50,014 bases of DNA, from the NCBI GenBank assembly GCA_937983105.1, contig CALKAM010000133.1, positions 1 through 50,014 on the forward strand. The letters are read 5' to 3'. Positions 9,346-18,410 of the stretch are shown here, one piece after another. Position 1 is the stretch's first letter. Every line of letters begins with the position of its first letter. Source of the stretch: Planifilum sp021793745. GTDB lineage: Bacteria; Bacillota; Bacilli; Thermoactinomycetales; DSM-44946. The notes under the pieces are model-generated. The model was not told where the DNA came from, searched no databases, and saw only the letters and a list, made by a program, of their open reading frames with translations. Position numbers and translations under genes: made by a program.

Positions 9346-9382
9346 AAAAAACAGGCCGGATTCGTTTACCGAATCCGGCCTG
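9346..9382 (-). terminator. Rho-independent terminator of the PTS operon
   Basis: The stem is 13 bp (9352-9364 with 9370-9382, core GGCCGGATTCG), with a 5-nt loop and TTTTTT on the minus strand. It lies about 75 nt after the IIC stop. A second GC hairpin (CCCCGCCGG...CCGGCGGGG) lies between it and the stop codon. Confidence 0.85.
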
Positions 9383-9455
9383 ATCAATGGACGCCAGCGG
9401 CTGCCGCCGGCTCGCCCGCGGTGCCCCGCCGGATCTCTTCCGGCGGGGGAAAAGG

Positions 9456-10724
9456 TTAATGCAACCACTGGGCGAGATATCCGATGATGATACCCACGAC
9501 ACTGAAATCCGTATCGCCGAAGGTGGTGTTTTCAAAACCGATATCCCCGAGAACCGGCAGGAGCATGGCCGGCAAGAAACTGATGAGCAACCCGTTGACA
9601 AAGGCGCCCAATACAGCCCCTCGGCGTCCTCCGGTGGCGTTTCCAAACACCCCGGCCGTCGCCCCGGTGAAAAAATGGGGAACCAAGCCGGGAATGATCA
9701 GCGGTGCCCCAAGGGCCGCCAGGATCGCCAGCCCGACCAGGCCGCCGGCAAAACTGGTGATGAACCCGACGATCACGGCGGTGGGGGCGTAGTTGAAGGT
9801 GATGGGGCAGTCCAGCGCCGGCTTGGCGTCCGGAACGATTTTCTCCGCGATCCCTTGGAAGGCGGGGACGATTTCCGCCAGCATCATCCGAACCCCGGCC
9901 AAAATGACGTACAGTCCGACGGCAAACATCAATCCCTGCATCACCGCAAACATCAGGTAATGCTGTTCCCCCGCCGCCTCGGCGGTGACGCCGGGTCCCG
10001 CCAGCAACGCCACGATCACATAGATCAGCACCATCGTCAAAGCGGTGGAGACGGTCGTATCCCGGAGAAAGCTCAGCCCTTGGGGAACCTTCAAGTCTTC
10101 GGTGGACTTTTCCGGATTGCCGAACCACTTGCCGATCAAAGCAGCGGACACATACCCGAAGGTGCCGAAATGGCCGATCGCCAGATTGTCATCGCCGGTG
10201 ACCCGGCGCATGAACGGCTGAGCCAGGGCGGGAATGCCGACCATCAAAAGTCCCAGCAGGACGGATCCGATCAGGACCGCCGCCGTTCCCCGAATGTCCG
10301 CCGCCGTCAAAACGGCGGAAAGGAGGCACGCCATGAAAAACGCGTGATGCCCCGTCAAAAACACATACTTGAACGGCGTGATGCGCGCAAACAGGAGATT
10401 GAACAGAAAGCCCAGGCTCATGATCAACGCCGTCTGCTGGCCCAGGGTTTTGACGGCCACCCCCACGATGGCTTCGTTGTTGGGGATCAAACCCTGAATG
10501 CCGAACCCCCGGTTCAAAATCTCCCCCAGCGGATCCAGGGATTGGACGATCGCTTCGGCTCCTACGCCCAGAATGAGGAACCCGACGATCGTCTTCAATG
10601 TCCCGGTGATGATGGTGCGGAGGGGTTTTCGAAGGGCGATCAGCCCGATCATGGCCATCAGGCCGGCGATCACCGCCGGTTGACTCAGGATATCATTGAC
10701 GATAAAACCGAGAAATCCCCGCAT
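9456..10724 (-). CDS. ulaA: PTS ascorbate-type (SgaT/UlaA) transporter subunit IIC
   Basis: 422 aa. The start is the ATG at 10724, 9 nt after GGGGG; a TTG 18 nt earlier lies on the Shine-Dalgarno. About eleven hydrophobic segments, with family hallmarks: LGVGAEAIVQSLDPLG, NNEAIVGV, TGHHAFFMA and IGHFGTFGYV. It forms the membrane channel of an L-family PTS that imports and phosphorylates L-ascorbate or a related acid sugar. It is the last of three genes (regulator with IIA, IIB, IIC) on one strand. No downstream ascorbate catabolic genes (UlaD/E/F types) are present in the window, so the substrate is unproven and the gene symbol denotes family only. Confidence 0.85.
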   Translation of the reverse strand: MRGFLGFIVNDILSQPAVIAGLMAMIGLIALRKPLRTIITGTLKTIVGFLILGVGAEAIVQSLDPLGEILNRGFGIQGLIPNNEAIVGVAVKTLGQQTALIMSLGFLFNLLFARITPFKYVFLTGHHAFFMACLLSAVLTAADIRGTAAVLIGSVLLGLLMVGIPALAQPFMRRVTGDDNLAIGHFGTFGYVSAALIGKWFGNPEKSTEDLKVPQGLSFLRDTTVSTALTMVLIYVIVALLAGPGVTAEAAGEQHYLMFAVMQGLMFAVGLYVILAGVRMMLAEIVPAFQGIAEKIVPDAKPALDCPITFNYAPTAVIVGFITSFAGGLVGLAILAALGAPLIIPGLVPHFFTGATAGVFGNATGGRRGAVLGAFVNGLLISFLPAMLLPVLGDIGFENTTFGDTDFSVVGIIIGYLAQWLH

Positions 10725-10748
10725 CGCAGCTACCCCCTGCAAAGGTGA

Positions 10749-11024
10749 TCATTGAAGGTGTTTCAGAACCTTCTCCTCCACTTCTGTAGGACTGATAAAA
10801 TTGACAACGGTTACAACGGGAACGCCAAATCCCTGCAATTCCCCCGCCAACCCCTCGGAGGTGACGACCAGATCAAAATCCTGGATCATGGACGGCGCCG
10901 AGCCCAAATCGCAATGTTCCACCGTCGCATCGATCCCCTTTTCCCGACACACCTTTTGAATGTTGGATTTCAGCATCAGGCTGCTTCCCAAACCGTTGCT
11001 GCAAACGACCAATACCTTTTTCAT
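10749..11024 (-). CDS. ulaB: PTS ascorbate-type (SgaB/UlaB) subunit IIB
   Basis: 91 aa. A lactate/ascorbate-type IIB fold with the phosphocysteine loop at the start: VLVVCSNGLGSS, Cys8 being the residue that receives phosphate from IIA and passes it to the sugar. The length is normal for a stand-alone IIB. The ATG overlaps the end of the upstream regulator by 4 bp, and the IIC start lies 24 bp beyond its stop, so the three genes are one operon. Cytosolic partner of the IIC encoded next. Confidence 0.9.
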   Translation of the reverse strand: MKKVLVVCSNGLGSSLMLKSNIQKVCREKGIDATVEHCDLGSAPSMIQDFDLVVTSEGLAGELQGFGVPVVTVVNFISPTEVEEKVLKHLQ

Positions 11025-13207
11025 TCCTTTTCTCCTCCTTTTTGTACAAATGGACGAATAATCTCGATCACTTCCTCCGGCTGGGTCGCCTTGCGCAGAC
11101 GTTGCAAACTGGGCGGATGGGACAACAGTTCCATAAGTTGGGACAGGGCGTAAACGTGGGATTCGTTATCGGTGGTGCCGAAGGTGATGGCCACATCGAC
11201 GGGATCGTTCTGCGAATGGCCGAAGGGGACGCCGGGATTCAGCGTGAGCAGACTCATGCACACCTCGCGCACCCCGTCTTCCGGGCGGGCGTGCAGCAGG
11301 GCGATCCCCGGCGCGATCACCATATAAGGGCCGTGCTTGATCAGATTTTCCTGGATTTGATCCACATAACGCGCTTCGATCATCCCTTGACGCAGAAGCG
11401 GCTCGGCTCCCGCCTCCACCACTTCCCGCCAGGTGTGGCATTCGGCCTGTAAGCAAATATTGTCCGGTATCAATAGTTTATCCAGCATGGGAACGTTCAC
11501 TACCCTTCCAGTCCGTTGTTTTTGGAAAAAAATCCGGCCATCCAGCCACCTGCGAAGGGCATCCGCCAAACGATCGGCATCGCGGACATCGGCATACCGC
11601 TGAATCAGCTCCATCAGCTCTCCGACCAGATGGACGTCGGGAGTCAGGGAGTCGGCCAGATAGAGCCCCTCCTTCAATTGCATGATTTCCCGCCGTCCGG
11701 GAAGCGGAGGGATCCGGACCACCGGGACATCCTTCACCAGAGAATCCAAATCCACCGTGCTGATCACCAGGTCGACGGCCCGACTTTTGATCGTTTTCGC
11801 CACTTGCATCACACTGGTGGTGCCGATCCACTCCACGCCCGGCAATTCGCTGCGGAGCGTGGACTCCAAGAGCTTGGCCGTTCCCAACCCCGAAGCGCAG
11901 ACCAGGAGAATCCGCCGAGAGGACAGGGTCTTCTGCTTGACCCGGGTCAACGCCGCTCCGAAATGCATCGCCAGGTACCCCACCTCGCCCGGGGGGATTG
12001 GACATCCGACCACCCGTTCCAGCCAAAAAACCGCTTTTTGCGTTGCAGCATAGATCTGCGGATAATGCGTACGGATGTCGTCCAGGATCGGGTTTTCCAC
12101 GGGCAGCCCGTATTTCAACCGGGCCAAAACCGGTTTCAAGTGGATGATCAGGCCCTCCGCCAGCTCCTTGTCCAGATACAAGGGCAGCCGGAACGATTCG
12201 GATACGATGCGGATCATCCGGTCCACGACCTCGGCCAGCGGCGGATCCATATCCTCCCGGGGGGATCGCTCCATGGGGATCGAAGCGGGACCCCGCTTGG
12301 CCCCCAGCAGATGCAGGGCGAGATAACCGACTTCGCTTTCCGGAACATCGATGCCGAGCCGCTTCTCCAGCGCCCGAAACAGGCGTCGGGCCATCCGAAA
12401 CTCCCCTTTGGCTTTCACTTCCGCCAGCTGTTCCGGGGGAAGCCAAACGCCTCTCCCTTCCTGCAAGCGTAAAAGGGCGAGAGCGATGTGGATGGCGAGC
12501 CCCCGGAACGCCCGGTCCGAAAGGGGAGGCTCCCAGTCAAAGCCGGACAGGACAGCTTCGATGGTGGCCATCAGCTCCCTCGGCAGCAGCGATGCCATCG
12601 ACGGGACGGTCTCCGGCGCCGAAAGTTTTGGAGCTTCAGCGAGCCGGAACGAACGATCCGGATGCTCCGGATCCAATTCGCTGAAAACCAGGGAAGCGGC
12701 GGCCTGACGCCAACGGAATTCATCGGCGTCCAGCTTGAGGCCGTAACCGGGGATGCGCAGCAGGCGGATGCGGTAGGCGGCCAATTTCTCCTCGACGGTT
12801 TTCAAATCGGACAGCAGCGTTCCGCGGGATACCCCCAACCGGTCCGCGAGATCCTGGACACGGACGCGGGTGTTCTGGGCATCCTGCAGAAGATATGCAA
12901 GGATCAGGCGGACGCGCTCTTCGGGACGAAGGGGATGGCGGTACGGGTTTCCTCCCCGGGAGGCCAGCTGCCGCAGAGCCGATTGAACCCGCTCCTCGGG
13001 GCCCATCACCTGCACGCCCCGGCGGGGCCTCTTGGACAGCTGCAACCCCTGTTCTTGAAACCAGGGTTGAAGGGCATCCAAATCGTATCGAATGGTTCGC
13101 GGACTCACCTTCAGCCGGGAGGCCAACCGGGTCACGGTGACCGGATCGGTCCTCCTCAGCAACTCCTCCGCCAGCCTTCGCCGCCGTTCCGTCCAAATCC
13201 CATCCAT
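11021..13207 (-). CDS. BglG/MtlR-type PRD transcriptional activator with IIB-like and IIA domains
   Basis: 728 aa. The start is the ATG at 13207 (MDGIWTERR) after GGGGGG. Domains in order: HTH_11 (1-60, LASRLKVSPRTIRYDL), second HTH (about 100-165, LADRLGVSRGTLLSDL), PRD1 (about 210-310, His in LAIHIAL and LALHLLG), PRD2 (about 325-430, His in IIHLKP and LAMHFGA), a IIB-like domain (about 435-525, Cys in LVCASGLGTAK) and a IIA domain (about 580-722, active His in LLHARPEDG). The family senses PTS phosphorylation state through these His and Cys residues and activates its own PTS operon. Here the IIA at the C-terminus is the only IIA in the operon, so it may also serve transport. Confidence 0.9.
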   Translation of the reverse strand: MDGIWTERRRRLAEELLRRTDPVTVTRLASRLKVSPRTIRYDLDALQPWFQEQGLQLSKRPRRGVQVMGPEERVQSALRQLASRGGNPYRHPLRPEERVRLILAYLLQDAQNTRVRVQDLADRLGVSRGTLLSDLKTVEEKLAAYRIRLLRIPGYGLKLDADEFRWRQAAASLVFSELDPEHPDRSFRLAEAPKLSAPETVPSMASLLPRELMATIEAVLSGFDWEPPLSDRAFRGLAIHIALALLRLQEGRGVWLPPEQLAEVKAKGEFRMARRLFRALEKRLGIDVPESEVGYLALHLLGAKRGPASIPMERSPREDMDPPLAEVVDRMIRIVSESFRLPLYLDKELAEGLIIHLKPVLARLKYGLPVENPILDDIRTHYPQIYAATQKAVFWLERVVGCPIPPGEVGYLAMHFGAALTRVKQKTLSSRRILLVCASGLGTAKLLESTLRSELPGVEWIGTTSVMQVAKTIKSRAVDLVISTVDLDSLVKDVPVVRIPPLPGRREIMQLKEGLYLADSLTPDVHLVGELMELIQRYADVRDADRLADALRRWLDGRIFFQKQRTGRVVNVPMLDKLLIPDNICLQAECHTWREVVEAGAEPLLRQGMIEARYVDQIQENLIKHGPYMVIAPGIALLHARPEDGVREVCMSLLTLNPGVPFGHSQNDPVDVAITFGTTDNESHVYALSQLMELLSHPPSLQRLRKATQPEEVIEIIRPFVQKGGEKE

Positions 13208-13249
13208 GCCGATCCCCCCGCCCAATGTGGCAAAGACTGATTCAACTCC

Positions 13250-13278
13250 AGTATATGCGACCGACACCCCCTTGTCAT
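13250..13278 (-). promoter_or_regulatory. Sigma-A type promoter of the PTS operon
   Basis: On the minus strand ATGACA (13273-13278), a 17-nt spacer and TATACT (13250-13255) lie 42 nt upstream of the regulator start. Each box differs from consensus at one position. No obvious operator repeat was seen next to it. Confidence 0.65.
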
Positions 13279-13323
13279 GTCCATCTTTCTTCCGGTTGGA
13301 ATGCGGCAAAATTGAACCAATAT

Positions 13324-13347
13324 AAAAACCGGCCCTGATGGGGCCGG
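13324..13347 (-). terminator. Rho-independent terminator of the aminotransferase gene
   Basis: CCGGCCC/GGGCCGG stem with a 5-nt loop, followed on the minus strand by TTTTTATA. It separates the aminotransferase gene from the PTS promoter. Confidence 0.85.
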
Positions 13348-13361
13348 CAAAACGGCGATGC

Positions 13362-14579
13362 CTAAGAGACCCGAACCAAATCCGAGGCGTGACGCTGCAC
13401 CTTGTCAATGGCTTCCGCCACCGCGGCCAGATCCCGGGGCGAGCCGAGGAGAATGCGCTGGGGAAACCAGAGAACCTCCTCATCGCTGGCCCGCTCGGCC
13501 ACCGGACAGGGCGGGATGCCATCCCCTTCCACTCCGAACCGCTGGGCGAGCTCCTGGCGGATCGCCCGGTTGCGATTCAATGGCACATAGCCCGGGGATA
13601 CCGGGATCCCCTCCGCCTGCAACGCCCGCACAAAGTCCTGCTTGGACAGTCCGGCAAAGGCTTCCCGGTCATAACGAAACAGGTACAAGTGCCAGGCATG
13701 GGTCTTCACCCGCGGATCGCGCCCGAGGGGGCGGACCCCCGGCAGCTGCTCCAACAGTCGGCTCAAGGCGGCGGCGTTCGCCTCCCGGAGGCGTATCAGC
13801 TCCTCCATGCGTTCCAGTTGACACAGCAGCACCGCAGCCTGGAATTCGGTCATCCGCAAATTCCAGCCGATACGCTCGTGCTGATACCACTGTCCCTGCC
13901 GCACCCGGCCGACATTGTGAATGGACCATGCCGCATCCGCCAGCTGCTCGTCGTTGGTGAGGACGATTCCCCCTTCGCCGGCGGTCATGTTTTTGCTGGA
14001 CTGGAAGCTGAAGGCGCCCAGATGGCCGATGGCCCCCACCCGCCGCTCCCTCCAGACCGCCCCGTGCGCCTGGGCCGCATCCTCGATTACGAACAGGCCT
14101 TGTTTTTGGGCCAATCGGCCGATGGCGTCCATATCGACGGGATGGCCGCCCAGGTGGACGGGGATGATCGCCCGGGTCTTCTCCGTCACCTTGCTCAACG
14201 CATCGTTGGGATCGATCTGCATCGTTTCCGGGTCCACATCGGCAAACACCGGCCGCGCTCCCACTGCCAGACAGGACGTAGCGGTGGCGATAAAGGTGTA
14301 GGCGGGAACGATGACCTCGTCTCCCGGTTCCACTCCCGCCGCCCGGAGCGCCACTTCCAGGGCGACAGTCCCGTTGACTACGCAGACGCCGTATTCCGCT
14401 TCCTGGAAAGCGGCAAACCGCTTTTCGAATTCCTTCACCCGATGTCCGTCAACCGCTCCCCACTTCCCGGACCGCAGCACTTCCAGCAGCGCCCGTTCCT
14501 CCTCCGGCCCAAACACCGGCCAACGCGGAAACGGTTTCTCCTTTACAGGGCTACCCCCCAGCAGGGCTAAGCGGCTCAT
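13362..14579 (-). CDS. DegT/DnrJ/EryC1/StrS family PLP-dependent aminotransferase
   Basis: 405 aa, normal length. Fold-type I aminotransferase of the sugar or cyclitol class: GTVALEVALRAAG substrate loop, IEDAAQAHG with PLP-binding Asp167, and FSFQSSKNMTAGEGG with the Schiff-base Lys196. The SKNMTAGEGG form, and the N-terminal LALLGGSPV, recall the AHBA-synthase / scyllo-inosose aminotransferase branch rather than the lipid A or UDP-sugar branch; this sub-assignment is inference. It is alone, with its own promoter and terminator and no sugar-nucleotide or antibiotic genes nearby, so its substrate cannot be read from context. Confidence 0.85.
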   Translation of the reverse strand: MSRLALLGGSPVKEKPFPRWPVFGPEEERALLEVLRSGKWGAVDGHRVKEFEKRFAAFQEAEYGVCVVNGTVALEVALRAAGVEPGDEVIVPAYTFIATATSCLAVGARPVFADVDPETMQIDPNDALSKVTEKTRAIIPVHLGGHPVDMDAIGRLAQKQGLFVIEDAAQAHGAVWRERRVGAIGHLGAFSFQSSKNMTAGEGGIVLTNDEQLADAAWSIHNVGRVRQGQWYQHERIGWNLRMTEFQAAVLLCQLERMEELIRLREANAAALSRLLEQLPGVRPLGRDPRVKTHAWHLYLFRYDREAFAGLSKQDFVRALQAEGIPVSPGYVPLNRNRAIRQELAQRFGVEGDGIPPCPVAERASDEEVLWFPQRILLGSPRDLAAVAEAIDKVQRHASDLVRVS

Positions 14580-14943
14580 CCCTCAGTCTCCTCCTTCATC
14601 GCGTCCGTGATAAATATCCGTAAATTCCGACAATTAGTCGAGCCCCTCGGTTCTTCGAGCGGCATCCTCCGCTCTTTCCGGATTGTGCTTCTTTCATCCC
14701 CCCTCATTCTGCTTTCCACTCTATCCAACCCTCCTCAAGAGTGTCAATGCATGGCGGACGAGAAAAATAGGACGAAATATCCCTGGACCGGGCAGGGCCC
14801 TTCAGGAACGATTCCCCTCATACCGGCCGCGCGGAAAAGCCCGGAACAACCGCTGCAACGCCCCTCCGGGCGAAAATGGAGGATTTTTAAGATTATTTGG
14901 AGAATAATGTCATCGATCCGATCCCTCCTGCGAGGTGAGCTCC
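14580..14943. other. Intergenic region: aminotransferase leader and GH3 upstream region
   Basis: About 135 nt of transcribed leader for the aminotransferase gene (minus strand) contains a perfect 6-bp hairpin GAGCGG/CCGCTC and a CGAC/GTCG hairpin. The right part (about 14750-14930) should hold the GH3 promoter, but I found no clear boxes. No gene is supportable. Confidence 0.45.
14718..14747 (-). promoter_or_regulatory. Sigma-A type promoter of the aminotransferase gene
   Basis: Minus-strand TTGACA (14742-14747), an 18-nt spacer and TAGAGT (14718-14723). This gives a leader of about 130 nt before the ATG. Confidence 0.6.
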
Positions 14944-17271
14944 GTGAACAGGCGTAAATTTTTGCTGATGATGTTGGTCACCGTCCTTTTCCTGGCCCTG
15001 GCAGGTCCCCATTTCGGGATCGCCACCGCTGAAAAACCCCGACCCCAACCGCCCTACATGGACCCTTCGCTGCCGGTGGAAAAACGGGTGAAGGACCTCC
15101 TCAGGCGCATGACCCTGGAGGAAAAAGTCGGCCAGATGACGCAGATCAATGTAACGCGGCTGATGGGAGAAGATGAATGGGATCGGGGACCGCTGAATGA
15201 GGAATGGATGAAAAAGGTGTTGGTCGACAACCGCGTCGGTTCGATCCTGAGCGGAGGCGGCGCCGCCCCGGTGCCCAACAACCCGAAAGCGTGGGCAAAA
15301 ATGACAAACACCCTGCAGAGATACGCTCTCCGGCACTCCCGACTGAAGATCCCCATCATCTACGGGGTGGACGCCGTCCACGGCCATAACAACGTCCTCG
15401 GAGCCACCATCTATCCCCACAACATCGGGTTGGCCAACAGCTGGAATCCCGCCCTCGTCCGAGAAATCAACGAACGGACGGCGAAGGAAGTCCGCGCCAC
15501 CGGCATCCACTGGAACTTCTCCCCCGCCGCCGATATCGCCCGGGATTTGCGATGGGGGCGTTACTATGAAACCTTTGGCGAAGATCCCCTGCTCGCCTCG
15601 GAAATGGTCGGAGCCGCCGTCACCGGCCTGCAGGGGGACCACCTCTCCTCGCCGAACCGGGTAGCGGCCAGCGCCAAACACTTCGTCGGATACTCCCAGC
15701 CCCTAAGCGGGGAGGATCGGGCTCCGGCGGAGCTGTCCCTCCGCACCCTGCGGGAGATGTTCCTTCCCGGTTTTGAACGCGCCATCCAAGACGGCGCGGA
15801 AACCATCATGGTGAACAGCGGCTCCGTCAACGGAATCCCCGTCCACGCTTCCAAATACCTTTTAACCGACGTGCTCCGGAAAGAGCTCGGCTTTGAGGGA
15901 GTCGTCGTCTCCGATTGGGAGGACATTATCAAACTGCACACCGTCCATCGAATCGCCCCCACATACAAAGAGGCGATCCGGATCAGCATCAATGCCGGCG
16001 TCGACATGTCGATGGTTCCCCTGGACGCCGAAGGATTTACCAAGAATCTGATCGAGCTGGTCCAGGAGAAAAAGGTGTCCGAGAAACGGATCGACGAAGC
16101 GGTAGGCCGGATCCTCACCCTGAAGTTCCGGTTGGGACTGTTTGAGAATCCCTATGTGGACGAGGAGAAAGCGGAGAAAATCATCGTGGACCGGGCGGAC
16201 CGCGAGCTGGCCCGACGGGCAGCCACCCAGTCCATCACGCTCCTGAAGAACGACAAGCATTTGCTCCCGCTGAAAAAAGATCTTTCCACGATCTTGGTGA
16301 CGGGCCCCGGGGCCGACAATCCGATCTACCAGATGGGGGGATGGACCATCGGTTGGCAAGGGGTGGAAAACCTGGAAGAGATGCCTCCGTCCGTCACCGT
16401 TTTGGAAGGAATCAAGGGGAAAGTCTCCAAAAACACCCGGGTCCTCTACGAGCCGGGAGTTCCGCCGGAAGATCGGCAGGATGACCCCGAAGCGGTGGAA
16501 AGGGCGATTCGCAAAGCGGTGAATGCCGCCAAAAAGGCGGATGTCATCTTGGTGGTCGTTGGAGAACTCCCCTACGCGGAGGGGGAAGGAGATACCTCGA
16601 CGGCCGCCTTGCCCCCGGCACAGACCCAGCTGATCCGGGCGCTCAAAGGCACGAAAAAAGATGTGGCCGTGATCCTCCTTGCCGGCAGACCGCTGATGAT
16701 GACCGAGACCATCCGGTCGGTGCCCGCCTTCTTGATGGCCTATCTGCCCGGAACCGAGGGGGGTAACGCTGTGGCGGACATCCTCTTCGGCGACGCCAAC
16801 CCCAGCGGCAAATTGGCTTCCACGTGGCCGAAGCGGATCGGCCAGGTGCCCACCTTCTACAACCATCCACCCGGGGCTTCCTACGATCCCCTGTTTCCCT
16901 TCGGGTACGGGCTGAGCTACACCCGCTTCAGCTATGAAAACTTCCAGGTGCCTAAGACCGTCCAATCCAACGGCAAACTGCGCGTCGCGGTCACCGTAAC
17001 CAACACCGGGAAGCGGGCAGGTGACGAAATCGTCCAGATTTACGCGGACCGTCAATACCGTTCGGTACTGAGCCCTGTCCGGCAGCTGGTCGCCTTTCAA
17101 CGGGTTTCCCTGAAGCCCGGAGAGAGCAAACGGATAACCCTGAACATTCCCGTCTCCCGCTTCTCTGTCATTCCCGGTGATATCCTGGGAACGGACAAGC
17201 GGATCGTGGAACCGGGAACGTATCAACTCCGGGTGGGAGACATGACGAAAACCTTCACCATTTCAAAATAG
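14944..17271 (+). CDS. Secreted GH3 family beta-glycosidase
   Basis: 775 aa. The start is the GTG at 14944 (reads M-NRRKFLL), 6 nt after GAGGTG; a GTG 9 nt earlier is part of that Shine-Dalgarno. Residues 1-29 are a signal peptide with an RR pair (NRRKFLLMM), so Sec or Tat export is possible. The GH3 N-terminal barrel (about 45-390) has KHFVGY (245-250) and the nucleophile Asp324 in VVVSDWED. The C-terminal alpha/beta sandwich (about 430-640) is followed by an Fn3-like domain (about 670-765). The full three-domain layout is that of beta-glucosidases/xylosidases such as BglX, not the single-domain NagZ type. Exact sugar specificity is not visible. Monocistronic. Confidence 0.9.
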   Translation: MNRRKFLLMMLVTVLFLALAGPHFGIATAEKPRPQPPYMDPSLPVEKRVKDLLRRMTLEEKVGQMTQINVTRLMGEDEWDRGPLNEEWMKKVLVDNRVGSILSGGGAAPVPNNPKAWAKMTNTLQRYALRHSRLKIPIIYGVDAVHGHNNVLGATIYPHNIGLANSWNPALVREINERTAKEVRATGIHWNFSPAADIARDLRWGRYYETFGEDPLLASEMVGAAVTGLQGDHLSSPNRVAASAKHFVGYSQPLSGEDRAPAELSLRTLREMFLPGFERAIQDGAETIMVNSGSVNGIPVHASKYLLTDVLRKELGFEGVVVSDWEDIIKLHTVHRIAPTYKEAIRISINAGVDMSMVPLDAEGFTKNLIELVQEKKVSEKRIDEAVGRILTLKFRLGLFENPYVDEEKAEKIIVDRADRELARRAATQSITLLKNDKHLLPLKKDLSTILVTGPGADNPIYQMGGWTIGWQGVENLEEMPPSVTVLEGIKGKVSKNTRVLYEPGVPPEDRQDDPEAVERAIRKAVNAAKKADVILVVVGELPYAEGEGDTSTAALPPAQTQLIRALKGTKKDVAVILLAGRPLMMTETIRSVPAFLMAYLPGTEGGNAVADILFGDANPSGKLASTWPKRIGQVPTFYNHPPGASYDPLFPFGYGLSYTRFSYENFQVPKTVQSNGKLRVAVTVTNTGKRAGDEIVQIYADRQYRSVLSPVRQLVAFQRVSLKPGESKRITLNIPVSRFSVIPGDILGTDKRIVEPGTYQLRVGDMTKTFTISK

Positions 17272-17286
17272 ATCATCCTCCCATCA

Positions 17287-17345
17287 GGGGAGAGGGTCTG
17301 CCCCCCACTGACAAGGCGGGGTGGTACACCCCCTCCCCTTTAACA
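17287..17345 (+). terminator. Possible terminator after the GH3 gene
   Basis: GGGGAGAGGG pairs imperfectly with CCCCTCCCC, followed by TTTAA. The stem has a bulge and the loop is long, so this is a weak call. Confidence 0.35.
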
Positions 17346-17389
17346 ATATTCTGCGACCGAGTTCATGAATTGACATCCTTTCTTCACCG

Positions 17390-18323
17390 TCATTCCGATA
17401 GGGCCCCGAGAGCTCTCATGACCAGTTCGGGATGGTTCTGCGGAATCATGTGTCCCACACCGGGAATCACCTTCAGCTTGGCATGGGGAACCTCCCTTTT
17501 CAGCCTGTGGGCCTGTTCCTTTGTTCCGAAGGGATCGTTCTCCCCCACCATGATGATCAGCGGAATTCGAATCTCTCTGTACCGCTTGCTCGCTTCCTTG
17601 GCGGCAGGTACAAAGGCCAACACATCTTCCCGATTCGCCTTAAATTGTCCCGGTCTGAGCCAGAAGGCAAGGGTGGCTTCACGATAACCCTCGGGAATCG
17701 GCTCGGGGGCGAAGGTATGTGTTAAGGTGAGCTTCGTCAGGGCGGCTCCCAAGGGGCTTCGGATCACCGTATGCAGGAACAGATCTCCGATCACCGGGGT
17801 GGTAACAAGTTGGGAGATCAAATCCCCGCGTTCCGCGGGATAACCCTCTTTATACATGGCGCCTGCCAACAGGACGACACCGGAAACTTCGTCCGGATAG
17901 TCAAGGGCATACGCCAGCGTCATCGTTCCGCTCCAGGAATGACCGACCAGGACCGGTTTTTGGACACCCAATTGCCGGAGGGCACCGTGTATCAGACGGA
18001 CCTGATCCCGGGGCGTCACCCTTTTGTTTTTCGGCCTTTCACTGTAACCGTATCCCGGACGGTCAAAGGCAATGGCGCGGTACCCCTGTTCGGCGGCCAA
18101 ATCGATCGCATCCCGAAAATCGTTTCCGGTAAGGATCCCTCCGTGAAGGAAGACGACGGTCTTTCCCTCCCCTTTACTGATATAATGGAGCTTCACACCC
18201 TCCACGGTAACAAATTCGCCGTCAGGGGGATATTTTTTTTTCTGTTTGTTGTAACGAATACCGGTGATAAGCGAACAAACCGACGATCAGAACCAAAGCT
18301 CCCGCTACCGCAGCCATCCACAT
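17390..18323 (-). pseudogene. Membrane-anchored alpha/beta hydrolase, frameshifted at an A9 run
   Basis: The ATG at 18323, 7 nt after GGAGG, opens a frame encoding an N-terminal transmembrane helix (about 20 residues) and a YHRYSLQQTEKK linker; it stops soon after nine consecutive A residues (18233-18241 on the + strand). One A fewer joins it to the hydrolase frame through KKYPPDGEFVTVEGVKL, giving exactly 310 aa. The hydrolase part has the oxyanion HGG, nucleophile elbow GHSWSG, Asp in GENDPF and His in GVGHM. A fallback product could start near the GTG at 18205. It is either a mutated gene, a homopolymer sequencing error, or a gene expressed by transcriptional slippage. It lies 87 bp downstream of the TetR gene, probably under its control. 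Substrate unknown. Confidence 0.75.
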
Positions 18324-18371
18324 CGTAAATCCTCCGTTTCATAATAAGATACCATTCAATACGTTAAACGA

Positions 18372-18385
18372 ATACTAATAAGTAT
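18372..18385. promoter_or_regulatory. Inverted repeat ATACT-N4-AGTAT between TetR and hydrolase genes
   Basis: A short AT-rich inverted repeat of the size bound by TetR-family dimers, 49 bp upstream of the hydrolase start. Candidate operator; no independent support. Confidence 0.3.
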
Positions 18386-18410
18386 GTTTTGGGAAAAAGA
18401 AAATGACGGG

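Noticed and set aside
9387..10748. Open frame of 453 codons on the + strand
   Set aside because: Antisense to the PTS IIC gene; hydrophilic Asp/Gln/Gly-rich composition mirrors the hydrophobic codons opposite.
13338..14570. Open frame of 410 codons on the + strand
   Set aside because: Antisense to the aminotransferase, whose catalytic motifs are clear; no ribosome binding site.
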